DNA from: Peribolospora baueri
Lineage: Eukaryota > Basidiomycota > Peribolosporomycetes > Peribolosporales > Peribolosporaceae
Direction of reading: 5' to 3'
Length of the DNA: 64,000 nucleotides
Assembly (NCBI GenBank): GCA_029717555.1
Contig: JAMDHS010000022.1
Location: forward strand, 186,001 to 250,000
Part shown: in pieces, positions 20,397 through 32,367 of the stretch
Layout of the letters: each line of letters starts with the position of its first letter
Numbering within the stretch: position 1 is the stretch's first letter
Translations under genes and position numbers: made by a program
The notes under the pieces: model-generated
What the model saw: only the letters and a program-made list of their open reading frames with translations
Told to the model about the DNA's origin: nothing
The model's database searches: none

Positions 20397-23300
20397 TCAA
20401 TCACTGAAGTAATACTCGACCTCAACCTCGCCCTCGTCCACCTCGTCCTCCTCCATCTCATCGTCTCCTTCCGCCCCTCCACTCGCCACGGAAGACAGAG
20501 GTGCCGAGGCAGACTGATCGGCCTCAGCTTCGGCCACAGGCTCAAGGTCGGGTTCGAGTTGGACGTGAGCAGAAGACATAGTCCCCGCCGTCCTTCGCTT
20601 CTTGTGCTCCTTGGCACCTTCTACTTCGTCAGAGTCACCAGCAGCACTCTCGTCACTCGCCTCGCGCTGGACCTCCCTCGACCTTTTCCTTCCGCGCTCC
20701 CCTGCCTCCGAAGAAGTTGTGCTGGTCCTGCTTGCTAGGTAGCGGCCGCCCGGACGTGTGCCCGCGGCTCCTGCCGGGGCGCGCGCAGGTATGCCTTCGC
20801 GCCGTCCCTCTTCTTCAGCGACAACAGCATCATCGTCATCACTATCCTCGATTTGGGACATCCTTCGCCTCTTCCTTGGGCGCGTGTCGGCCGTGCCCGT
20901 GGCCCCCTCGTTCGCGTCCGAGTCCGAGTCCGAGTCTGAGCCCGCGAGATGACGGCGGCCCCGCCGAGGCGCAGCGGAGGAAGTGCGCGCAGGCTTGGTC
21001 TCAGCTTCGGCCTCGCGCTCGCGGTCCGCCCTTTGCCTTTTGCGCTGCTCGCAGCCCCTTTGATCCTGACCGGCCAAAGCAGCGGCGCGGTCGGCGGCGC
21101 GGTCAGCAGCTCTCCTAGCGGCGGCGGCTCTCGCAGCGGCGGCGGCCTCTTCGACGGGCCGCATCTCGTCCACAAGCGTAGCCGTGTCAGCATCATCATC
21201 ATCGTGCAAGTCTTCAACGCCATAAAAGGCGCGATCGCGGCGAAGCGCTCTTGTCGACACCCTTATGTCGCTTCCAACGCCGTTGACGGCGGACCGTATG
21301 TCCGGGGTCGTCGTATACATCCTCTGCGTGCCGCCCCACCACCGCTGAACTATCGTCGAGCCGTAGGGTTGGTCGCCGTTGGGTACGTCTCCTGAGAGCT
21401 CAGGCGGAGCGTCTCCTGAGAGCTTAGGCGGAGCGTCCGCGAGACCGTCCGCGTTTTCGGCCCCATAAAAGGAAGTCTCGGGAGGCCTAACAGGGGGCAG
21501 AGCGCTTGAAGCAGGCGGAGAGCTAGAAGGCGTATCGTCGTCGGTGTCAAGATCAGGTCCGTAATAGGATTCCTGGAGGCGGAGCAGCATCGCCCTTAGT
21601 TCATCGCACTCTTCCGAGCTCGGCAACCTGGACACAGCGGCTTCAGCGGCATCGACAGCCGTGGAAGCAGCAGCAAGAGCCAGAGCAGCAGCGGCAGTAG
21701 CAGAATGATACTCGGCGGAGTTGCGCGCTTCCGAATCAAGAGAGGTCCTAGCCCGCGATGCGGACTCGCGGCGGAGCACCCTCCTCGGCGGCGAGGCCGT
21801 CGTGCCGTTCCCTGTGTTGGCGATCCGCGTGCCGGTCCCTGTGTTGGTGATCCGCGTGTCCGAGTTCGTCGCGTGGGCCCTCGTGATCTCACCCCGACCC
21901 AACCTCGAGCCGAGTTGATCGCGGCTAGATTCGCAGTTTGAAAGGACGGGCGGGGACAAGGAGGATGTGACTTCTCTCGGCTGACGGCGAGATTCAGTGC
22001 GGACGATTCCGAAATCCGAGCTGGTATCGTACTCGGCTTCCTGCCTCGCCCACGCCTCCTCCCTCTCCCGCACTTCATCCTCTCTCGCTCGTTCCTCCTC
22101 CCTCGCCCGTATCATCTGCTCAATCTCTCGCGCCTCCTCCTCCCTCGCTCTCGCCTCCTCTGCCTGTCTTGCCTCCTCCTCCTCTCTCTCCAACCTCTCC
22201 CTCCTCGTGCGCTCGCTCGATAGCGCGTCGAACATGGCCTTGCGGGTGACGCGAAGGCCGCCGAACACGCCGTTGGCGAGGGCCATCAGGTCCCTGCCGA
22301 CCCCCCGTCGACGGGGTCGGGCATTAGAGGTGGAGGTGGAGGCTGACGGAGCAGACGGGGTACCCGAACGGGAGCCGGAGCGAGCGACAGCGCTAGAGCC
22401 TGATCCAGAACCAGAACCGGGGTCGGGGGCTGCGGAGGATGTCTCGGAGTCCGTGAAAGACCCGGAGCGACGAGCAGCCGGACGGCGAACGGACGCGGTA
22501 GGCACGGCTGAGTGAGTAGATGCGGATCGGGCGGAGGACGAGAGAGAGAGAGGCGCAGAGCCAGAGCGAAAGCGAGAACCGGAGTCCAAGACCGAGGCGG
22601 ACGTCGCACCGGTACCGGCTTCCCGGGGAACGGTCTGTTCTTGAATAGCCCTTTGATGGCGATCAAAAGGGATGTGGATTCGCGGCGGGCCCGTAGGGGG
22701 GGAACCAGAGGGGGAGGCGGCGGGGCCTACGACGGGGGGGGTAAGAAAGTAATTAGGCGGCGGCATCAAGGCGCGGTCAAAGTCTTCTTGGGTCCGGCGG
22801 CGAAGACGACGCTTGGGATCGATATGCGGCTGCGGCCGGCGAGTGCGTTCGCCGGACGACGAAGTGGGAGTAGAAGGAAAGGCTTCACCGGGCGACGAAG
22901 TGGGAGTAGAGGGAGAGGCTCCCACTTCTTCACCCGAAGGAGCGGGCGCAGGCGGCGAAGGATCGTGAGGAGGCGTGTCCGGACGCTCAGGCGGGGGGGT
23001 GGGCGAACGACGGTCGTCACCCACGTCCATCGCATCGTCGAGCTCAGGCTCGGACTTCCAATCGTCGTAGCCCCCGTCGTCGCCCTCGAGCACGTTCATC
23101 ATCGTCCTGTTTCCCATACCCGCAATGCCGGAGAAGCCGGTACATTTAATGACGCCTCTGGAAACGGCCGCCTGCATCTTCGAAGCCGGCGTCTCCCATG
23201 CCCTTCTCAGCGCCCGGCGGCGGAGCTGGTGATCGATGCGCGCGCGCACCCGGCTCATGGCCTCTTCCGGCGGCTCGCCATCTTCGTTCAGGCCCGTGCT

Positions 23301-25125
23301 GGGACCGACGCTCCTGCCTACGGCGTCGGCGAGAGAGCGAATGGGATGACGAATGCGCATGGCGTCGTAGAACTCGCCGGTGGTGGTGGACTCGTCATCC
23401 GTCGACGGGTTATCGTTGGCAGCCTTCGACGGGCTATCGTCGTCAGCGTTATCGTCAGCCTCGGCTTTCTCCTTGGCTTTGCCTTTGCCTTTCGAGGACG
23501 AGTCTTTCAGGTCGGAGCCTGACGAGTGCGGCGACAGGATGCGCACCTTCTTCTTGACCTTGCTCTTGCCCTTGCCCTTGTCCATCCGGGCCGGCGGCAT
23601 GTCCTCGTCCTCGTCCTTCTGCAGGGGCGCTGCTTCCTCGGTCTCATCCTTAGCCGCGTCGTCCCTCTCCTCCACGACCTCTTTACCGCCTTTGTCATCT
23701 TCGCCCTGCGAGATCGGCTGGTTCTCGTCGTCGAGCTGCCCCTCGGCTCCTTCTCCACCGTCCAATACGTCGTCGTCATCGTCGTCCTCCTCCTTGCCCT
23801 TCCCGCCTTTCCGCTTCGTGGCGACCATATCTTCGGTCTCTTTCCTCGGCTCCTTTCCGCGTTCTTCTCCTGCCTCATTCTTCTCCTCTTCCGGAACTTT
23901 TACGTCTTCCTTCTCCTCCACCTCGAGGCTCTCCTTCTCCTTGTTCTCCGCCTCGAGCCTCTCCTTCTCCTCCTTTCCCCTCCCCTTCCCCTTCCCCTTG
24001 CCTCTCGCCTCCGATGTCTTTCTCTTCCTCGGACTGGCCATGGCTCTCTCGACGGCGACGGATCCCAGGCGGACGAGCTCGGAGACGGTGCGTTCGCTGA
24101 GACAGATGCTGCCCTCCGCGCCTTTCTCGGATTTGACGCGGTGGCGGTCGTGTGTGCGGTCCCTTTCCGATCTCTCGTTGGTGGTACGATCCCTTTTCGA
24201 ACCCTCGTCAAAGCGGTGGAGAGCGGCGGGGTCGACGACGAGAGGGGAGCAGGTGGGTGGCGGGAGGAGGAGAGGGAGGGGCGGGGGGGAGTGCTGGTGT
24301 GAATTAGAGTTGTATGCGTGCTGCGAGGCCGTATGATGCGGCGGCGTGAGCGTTGTTTGTCGAGACCGGGCGCGAGACTCGGTGGCTGTTTGCGAAGGTC
24401 TGTCGTGGTTGTGGTGGAAGGCGGTCTGTTTGAGGAAGGGAGAGCGGGAGAGGATGGGTGGCATAAGTAGGAGAGCGAGGTGGCGACGAGCGTGTTTGAC
24501 GAAAGCTACCGTGTCCAAACACGGGCCATTTCCCCCCCGCCGGTCGGTTCGGACGAGCGGATATGCGGGGGAGCGGGGGAGATGGTACTGGTTGCGTGGG
24601 AGGACACGCGACGCGTAGATGACCATTGTTTGACAACCGCTGCCGGCGAGTTTGGAACGATGGACGAAGGAAAGGGGCCACAAGACGCACGATAAAAAAA
24701 GAAAGAAAGGGCGGTGTGCTCACATGGGAGGGCATGGACAAGGACAGGGTCGGACGTTGGCCCTTCCCTTGCCCTCGTTCCCCCTCCGTCCTCCTTTCCC
24801 CAGCAGCGCTGCCTTGCACGAGCGCGGAGGAGGACGAAGCTTGGGCCGGTCCGCCGTCGTCGGCGTGCAAAACCCAGTCCAAGGGAGTGGTGACGTTCGC
24901 AACGGCGACGGCAGTGTTCCCACCGGGGCCGTCCTCGTTCCAGCCGAAGGGGAAGAAAGGGTCGTGGTGGTACGAGGCGGAGTGGAAGGGGCGCAAAGGC
25001 AACGCGGCGCGGAGGACGGTGTCGTCGGGGATGGAGAAGAGGGCGTCGGGTACGAGGTGGGCGGAGGAGGCGGCGGAGGGCGAAGAGAGAGGGGGTGGGG
25101 AAGGCAGGCGCATGTTTGGCGACAA
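20397..25125 (-). CDS. Very large disordered, charged protein of unknown function (~1430 aa)
   Basis: Modelled as two exons, 25125-24724 and 24293-20397 (GTGAGC donor, ACACCAG acceptor, phase 0), 1432 aa. The first exon has a Pro/Ser leader and a more ordered stretch (HHDPFFPFGWNEDGPGGNTA). The 3.9-kb second exon is almost all low complexity: Lys/Glu blocks, KGKGKGRGK-type runs, Ser-rich repeats, a Glu/Arg coiled coil of about 70 residues (ERLEREEEEARQAEEARARE), acidic patches and a C-terminal acidic EVEVEYYFSD. Short conserved-looking islands are MRIRHPIRSLADAVGRSVG and RTQEDFDRALMPPPNYFLTP. Many NLS-like basic clusters suggest a nuclear protein. No domain recognised. The ~430-base intron is long for this window; the second exon alone, from an ATG near 24463 or 24043, is the alternative. 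Confidence 0.6.
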
Positions 25126-25245
25126 AGGTGGTTAGGGAGGTGGGACAATGCGGTGGCGAGGATGACGACGGGAGGGGGGTATATGGACAAGGCAGGGGCG
25201 ATGAAAGGAGAGCGGACGGTTTTGGTGCGTGTCTCGTCTCTCTCT

Positions 25246-25276
<31 letters not shown>

Positions 25277-25618
25277 TCTTCCTCGTCCTCGACCTCGTCG
25301 CCGTCGTCGCGGTCGCGGTCACTTTGGCCGGCGCCTTTTTCGTCGCCGTTGGCGAGGTGGCCCCGGCGAGGTTAAAGGGAGCGGGAGCGGAAGGCCTACG
25401 CGAACGACGTGTAAATGAGCGTGACGCGCGGCGTGGCGCGTGGCGCATGGCAAGCAGGGCCCGGTTAGGGTTAGAGCGAGGTATGCAAAGCGCGAGCGAG
25501 CGTGTGCGCTCGACCGTGCCGTCGGTGGGTCACCGTGTCCACGTGGTTGCCGCAGCGTCTACGATCGAGTCGTCCTCGTGCTCGTCCTCCACCTCAATCG
25601 GCCCCCGTCGTCCCCAGC
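25126..25618. other. Divergent upstream region before AMP deaminase
   Basis: About 490 bases with a (cgt)n run at 25250-25275. It contains the promoters of both flanking genes. No gene seen. Confidence 0.5.
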
Positions 25619-28600
25619 ATGGCCTCGTCCGACGACCGACTCCCGCCCAGCTCTCCGCCGCACGCGCCCTCCCGCCCCGGCCTCGCGAGGACAGAAACAG
25701 ACTCGCTCGCGCTCGCCTCGCCCACCAGCCCCGGCGCGGGCGGCAAGGGCAACTTCACCGAGAAGGAAGCCAGGATGGCTGGTCTTGTTAGTCCCTCCGA
25801 CAGCGTCGTCCATCTCGGGGCCGGCGCTGATGGCCCATATTACAGCGACGTCGACGAGAAGAGGGTGCAGAACGTGAGCCGCCTTGCTCCTTCCCATCGC
25901 TCTCCTGCTCCACTCCATTCACCCCCTCCCTCTCTTTCACAGGCCGACGGCAAATACTGGGCTCACACTCATCCTCACCATCGCCAGGCCGCCGCCGGAG
26001 CGCCTTCTGTCGGCGCCGTCGACGGTTCGCGACCAACATCTGCGTCGTCCAGTATCGCCGGCGCCGATGCAACCTCTTCCCGAGCTCGCTCCCCGGCGGA
26101 CAACCAGACAGGAACGATGTCTGCCGATGCACAACCCGTTCCCTACGATCAGGCCGAGGCAAAGCGACGAGGCAGGGTCGCCCAGCTGACCGACGCCGAG
26201 CTGGACGCGGAGGACCCTGCCGCTGTGGCCGCATCGGCGGCGGCGGCGGCGGCGACGCCCGCGAGGGGAGGCCCCAAGTTCGACAAACATCTGGAAGACG
26301 AAGAGGCCATCGATGGAGGTTACACGGGCGGGCCGACCGCCGCCGCCGCTCTCACCCACGCCGTAGATGATGCCCGCCACCGCGCCTTCGACGCACACGC
26401 AGACGTGGACGTGGACGTGGACGTGGACGTAGACGTGGACGAGGACGACGATGACAGCCTGAACCCAGAGCTGGCAGCGCTATACACCTCTTTCCAGCGA
26501 TGCCTCGATCTCCGCGAAAAGTACATCCGTCTTTCCTCTCAGCGCCTCGAGGATAATCCTAAGAACTGGGACGACGCGTTCCTCTCTTCTCGTCAGCGCC
26601 AGGGGCAAGCGGATCTGGACGTGGTCGGGGTGGTGGAAAAAGAGAAGAAGGACGAATATCAAGGCATGACACCGGTGGCGCCAAAACCGTGGAAGATCTA
26701 CCCTCCCCCACCAAAGCCGCACTGGGACCACGAACACCCCCTCCACCCAGAGCACGCAGCCTACAAGGAGGAGCAAGAAGCCGGTGCCGGAGAGCGGGCC
26801 GAGGCAGCAAGAAAGAAGAAGAGCGACGAGGAGAGCGGGAGCGGGAGCGGGGGCAGGTTCGACTTTACCGAGTGCCATATCCCTGGCAGGCACGACGGCT
26901 TCGAGTTTGGCTTGGACGATAGCGGCGTGTATCAGGTTCGGAGGAGCGGCGGTGCGTGGAGCGATGACTTTTTCTTTTCTTTTCTGCTGTCGAACGCGTC
27001 GAACCATCCCTTCCACTCCTTCTTTTCTTTTCACTCATCTTCTCTCCTTCTTTTCACTCACGCCGCAGACACTCCCCTATCTGCCCGCCCGCCCCTGTTT
27101 CACATCCCTTCCCTTCGCGAGTACTTTCTCGATCTCGACTACATCCTCGGCGTCATCTCCGACGGCCCCGCCAAGTCGTTCGCATGGCGAAGGCTCAAAT
27201 ATCTCGAGAGCAAGTGGCAGCTGTATTGCCTCTTGAATGAGTATCAGGAGCTGGCTGATATAAAGAGGGTGCCTCATCGGTGAGTGGGGTCGGTCTAGCT
27301 GGCATCCATGTCTCGCCTTGACCTTCCCTAGGGCGCCGGTTGTCGGCCTGACCGGTCGGCGGACTGACAAATCTCGCGTCCTTCCTCCCCTGCCTGTATG
27401 CTCTACTCCTCCGCCGACAGCGACTTTTACAACGTCCGAAAGGTCGATACGCACGTCCACCACTCAGCGGCCATGAACCAGAAACACTTGCTCCGGTTCA
27501 TCAAGTCCAAGATGCGTAGGACACCGAACGTGAGCGTCCAGACGTGAACGCGCAGCAACGTCCGCGACAGATCTTTAATCAGTGATCCCCCCCTCCGGTG
27601 GACCGCTCTCAGGACGTCGTCATCTTTCGCGACGACAAGCACCTCACTCTCCAGCAAGTCTTCGAGTCGCTCAACCTCACCGCGTACGACCTTAGCATCG
27701 ACACGCTAGACATGCACGCCCACCAGGACAGCTTCCACCGGTTCGACAAGTTCAACCTCAAGTACAATCCGATCGGCGAGAGCCGACTTAGGGAGATCTT
27801 TCTCAAAACGGATAACTACATCGGTGGCAGGTACCTGGCGGAGATCACCAAGGGTGAGGATCGTCGGCGAGGCTGGGCGGGCGCCGACGACGACCGTCAC
27901 TGACGACGTCCTGCGACTTCCTGCGATCGGAACGGACAAAGAGATCTTCTCCGACCTCGAACAATCCAAGTACCAAATGGCCGAATACAGGATCAGCATC
28001 TACGGCCGCTCGCCACAAGAGTGGGACAAGCTCGCGGCGTGGATGGTGGACCACGAGCTGTTCAGCAACAACGTTCGCTGGCTTATTCAGGTGCCCAGGC
28101 TCTACGACGTGTACAAGGCCAACGGCACCGTGGACAACTTTGAGCAAGTCATCGTCAGTGAGTGGCTGTCTCCTTGTGGCCTCCCACTACATGGTTCACG
28201 CCCGTATGTCCCCCCAGAGCTGACCAACTTCCCGTCATCCCGGTCTCGCCCTCCGCCTCTTTAAGACATCTTTCAGCCACTCTTCGAAGTGACCCTCGAC
28301 CCGAGCTCTCACCCCAAGCTGCACGTCTTCCTCCAGCGCGTCGTCGGCTTCGACAGCGTGGACGACGAGTCCAAGCAGGAACGCAGGCTGTATCGCAAGT
28401 TTCCCGTTCCGAAGATGTGGGACACTAAGCAGAACCCGCCGTATAACTACTGGTACGTGTCGGCGGTGTGCGAGCCGAGCTGTGGGCTCGCTCGCTCACA
28501 CAGCCCTTCTTTCCCTCCCGAAATCGATGTAGGATCTACTACATGTACGCAAACATGGCCAGCTTGAACAAGTGGCGCCAGGCGAGGGGTTTCAGTGAGT

Positions 28601-29908
28601 GTTTATGACGTCCGCAAAAGGCCTCCTTCCCAGTCGCGTCTTGGCTTACGCCCCACGCTCGCCTACCTCCACGGCGCCTTCAGACACCTTTGTGCTACGT
28701 CCGCACGCGGGCGAAGCAGGTGATACCGACCACCTCACGGCGGCCTTCCTCACCTCGCACTCTATCTCCCACGGCATCCTCCTTCGCAAAGTGCCAGCGC
28801 TGCAGTACCTCTTCTACCTCAAGCAGATCGGCCTCCACATGAGCCCGCTGAGCAACAACGCCCTCTTCCTCGCTTACGAACGCAATCCCTTTCCCTCTTT
28901 CTTTCGCACCGGCCTCAACGTCAGCATTTCGACCGATGATCCGTTGCAATTCCACCTGTCCAAAGAGCCGCTCTTGGAGGAGTTTAGCGTCGCCACGCAG
29001 GTCAGTCGAGTCGAGTCGAGCTGAGCCCGAGCACGCTCTTCTTTCCCTTTTCGGTGCAAAAGGGGAGGAAGGGAGGAGCGACGAGGATGGCAGGTGTACG
29101 CGGCGGCTAAGCTCCGTTTTTTTTTTCTTCCCTGGTGCGCTGCGTTTTCGTTCGCGCCACAGATCTATAAGTTGTCTCCCTCCGGTGAGTGACCGACCAA
29201 GCGTCGTCGTCGTCGCGTCCTTGCTCCCATCTCGTGCTGACGGCTAGCCATTTTGCCCCGCACATTCTCTGCCCGCGCTACCGACCGATCGACCGACCAA
29301 CCCGAACAGACATGTGCGAATTGGCCCGCAACTCGGTTCTTCAATCCGGTTGGGAAATGGAGATCAAGCGCCACTGGGTGGGCAAGAACTTTTACCTCCC
29401 TGGGCCTGCGGGGAACGATATGAACAAGACCAATGTGCCCAACATCCGGCTCCAATTCCGATGGGAGACGCTGTGCGACGAGCTGGAGCTCGTCCGACGG
29501 CACGGGCGCCCGAGGCGGCCGGCTTCTTCCGTCGACGGCGGGCCCATCAAACAGCGGGCGCTGCCGGGATCGACGTTGGCGTCGGGCTCGGTGGAGGGCG
29601 GCGCCGGGCTGCCTTTGGAGGTGACGACGAAGACGGAAGGCAGCATCGCGAGTCTGCACCCTCGACAGGGGAATGATGCGGTGGCTGCCGCCGCCATGGC
29701 GCACAGCGCGCTCGGGGACAGCTTGACCGCTCACCCCGGGGTGCACATGCTGGCCGAGAGGCAGAGGATGAGGAGGATAAGCGAGGGGGAGCAGAAGGCG
29801 GAAAGGCCAAATGCGCTCGGCGTCGCTTCTGCAGCTGGGCTGGCTATGAGTAAGGCTGACGAGGGCGAGGGAGAGAACGGAGTCGGGGAGGCGGCGCATG
29901 TGAAATGA
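25619..29908 (+). CDS. AMD1: AMP deaminase
   Basis: Eleven exons give 990 aa: 25619-25873, 25943-26951, 27069-27279, 27421-27529, 27613-27853, 27942-28157, 28266-28452, 28533-28594, 28684-29000, 29163-29184 and 29310-29908. The enzyme converts AMP to IMP and ammonia in the cytosol, balancing adenylate pools. Conserved blocks are [40 protein letters not shown] (zinc His-x-His), [67 protein letters not shown] and [11 protein letters not shown], plus the C-terminal [16 protein letters not shown]. The first ~350 residues are disordered, with an Asp-Val dipeptide run (26403-26443). Exon 10 is only 22 bases. Exon 2 ends at the GTGCGT donor because that alone keeps phase. Confidence 0.96.
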
Positions 29909-30860
29909 TGGGGAGGACCATCACCGCATCAAACTCCCCGAGCTCTCTCTTTCTTTGTGTCTTTCAGCCTAGCTGTGAACGTTTACGTCGGTGCGTACAA
30001 TAGAACGACGACGGTGAGGACCTCTGTGACCGATGACGCTCAGCTCGGTCAGCTTGCCACGATTCGATTCTCGCTCGAAGCGAGCTGTGAAGAAACATCG
30101 GCCAAAACTCGGTTCCCCACCGGCTTTTTTGCCCCTCTCGTCCCGCGTGTCCTGGAAACGTGCCTGCGAGGAATAAACCTAGAAGAGCGAGATAGGAAAA
30201 GAAGAGAAGCGAGAGAGAGCTTTTCTGGAACGGGGGAGAATGCTCAGGAAACATACGCTGGCAGCCGGTTCGACACGTCCTTGGCGGACTCGGCTCACCC
30301 GCGCGCATCATGCTCTGGGGGGCTCTACAAGTAAGCCACCGCAGCCTCTACGCTCGTCGCTCGCTCAGGCAGGATCTCTCAACACGTGCGACGACTGCTG
30401 ACTTGGTGACGCGCCAACAAAGAGGAGGCAGCCAAGATAAAAACCTCGCCGAAGAAGTGGGCGGCTCTCAGGATGAGATAGTAAAGATGACGTTCGGAGG
30501 AGCGAGCATTGAGGGCGCGAAAAGCGCAATCCGGAGGTCATCCACAATCATCATTCAAGTGACACGCTAAACGACACTACACGGGATAAGATCTCTTGAA
30601 CGCACGGAGAGGAAAATATAGCCAAGGGGTTGGGATGCAAATTGCCATTGCGAGGTCTACGGGTACGTATCTATAAAACCGGATAACTGTCGGACGGGAA
30701 CGACCATGGTCGCAGTCACGCATGACCACGCGACGCGACACAAGATGCATGACGACGCTCTCGAGCCCCGTTCTCCTCGGAAGGATACCAGCCAGGTAAC
30801 GCTCCCGGGCCGCATAAGGGCGAGAAGGGCGTCAAATGGACAGGGCCCGCAGTGAGCGGC
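29909..30860. other. Convergent gap after AMP deaminase
   Basis: About 950 bases, tail to tail. No gene, repeat or RNA structure that I can support. Confidence 0.5.
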
Positions 30861-31822
30861 TCAGTAAGGGCGAGCGGCGGCCTGGCACGCCTTGAGTTGC
30901 TCGAGATAGTATCCGCAGGCGGTCATGTCGCCGTTGGTCGACTCGAGGCACCTGACGAAATCTAATTGTAGTTTGGGAAGCGAGGGTAGGAGGACAAACC
31001 GACGAAAAGCGGATCAGTCAAACAGCTGTCGCTCGAATCACGGTTTGGGCGTTCATACGGCGACGGGACGAGAAGGAAAGTAGACAGCTCACCCTTCGAC
31101 TGAGTCTCGCAGCTGACACCAGCGCCCTGCTGACCGTAGCTGCTGAAAGAGTCAGACTGAGCGGCAGGCGCAGGGGGAGCAGCGGCCTCGGGAGCGGGAG
31201 CGGAGTTGCCGGAGCCGCCGAAAAGCATGTTGGAAATGCCGTGGCCGACAGTGGAGCCGACAGCTACACCAGCCGCCGTGGAGGCCATCTTTACGGGAGT
31301 TGAAGGAGGGTGTGTGAGATGAGAGCAGAGATGAAGACGATAAAACGTCAGAATCGAGTTGTCTCAAGGTATCCACATCCTACAGCGTCAGCGCTTCAAT
31401 CCTTTCTCTCCCTTCCCTCCGCTCCTCCACACCTCCTCGTCCTTTTCCACGCCGCTATGTGACCATGAAATCGCAGACGCCGGCTCACCTGAGCGAACAT
31501 CCCCGGCTGCTTCGGCTGTGGCTGGTACTGCGCGGGCATTTGCTGATGTGGTTGAGCGGGAACCTGGTGCTGCTGCTGGTGAGCGACCGGAGCAGGTGCA
31601 GCTGCGGGCGCGCGGGCTTGGGTGTGGGCTCCGCGAGAGCCGGCGGGCGCGGGGCGGGCGCTGGAGCGAGAGGAGCGCTGGAGGGCGGGAGATGGAGAGG
31701 CATGGGAGGGGACCCAGGGAACGATCAGCATCCAGACGCGCGCCGACCGTCTGCACGAGGTTTCGAGCGAGCTAGAGGCAATCACAAGAAGCGAAGCGAC
31801 TCTTCGAGGCACTTACAGGCAT
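30861..31822 (-). CDS. MIX17: CHCHD2/MIX17-like mitochondrial twin CX9C protein
   Basis: Four exons, 31822-31817, 31677-31489, 31288-31093 and 30961-30861, give 163 aa. The N-terminus MPRSSRSSARPAPAGS is the typical basic start of the CHCHD2/CHCHD10 family. Next come a Gln/Pro/Ala linker, the conserved hydrophobic glycine-rich segment MASTAAGVAVGSTVGHGISN, and a C-terminal CHCH domain with two CX9C motifs (CETQSKDFVRC and CGYYLEQLKAC), which form the disulfides made by Mia40 in the intermembrane space. Human relatives bear on cristae organisation and respiration. The first exon is just ATGCCT. It is placed by the GTAAGT donor and because only this start restores the family N-terminus. Confidence 0.93.
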
Positions 31823-32367
31823 TGCGACGGTTGGCGATATGAAAAGAAAGTGGTGGCGAAGAAAGTAAGGGTGGCGACGGTGGTGGAGACGATGATGGTG
31901 GCAGAAGCGGCGGCGACGGACAGACGCGAGGGACGGCTGCGGCGGCTTTAAGCGGTCGGGCCGGATCGCGGGCCGTGCCGGGGACACGACACGCAAGCTG
32001 GGGACGGCGGCAGAAGACGCCGGAGAAGGTGGTGGAAGACGAACGTGCGTAGAGCACATACGAGAGGACGTCACGGATCTCATCGCGAGCCTCACAAACC
32101 AGCTTGTTTGCGCGGACAGTCGCAGAGGACACGTCAGCATTTCACTTCACACGAGCGGCGAAACAGGATAAACCGCCCGCTCGCGAGGGAGAAGTGGGTC
32201 GACTTGTTAAGTCACCCCACACACCCCACACCTAGCCTACATTCGTCTGATCTTTCAGGGCGAAGCTGGTTACGCAACGCATGTACGATTGCCTGAGTAG
32301 TCACCTGCTCGGCTGGGGAAAATCGTCTCGGTAGCATCGCCGTCCGTCGTGTATTCCTGAGAAGTTT
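31823..32367. other. CHCHD2-like gene upstream region
   Basis: About 545 bases between two minus-strand genes. No gene or repeat seen. Confidence 0.45.

Noticed and set aside
22512-23522. 336-aa open frame opposite the disordered-protein gene
   Set aside because: Antisense shadow: Arg/Gly-rich with no domains, created by GC-rich codon bias in the real strand.
23380-24336. 318-aa Ser/Phe-rich frame on the plus strand
   Set aside because: Mirror of the Glu/Lys-rich coding strand; composition is fully explained by that gene.
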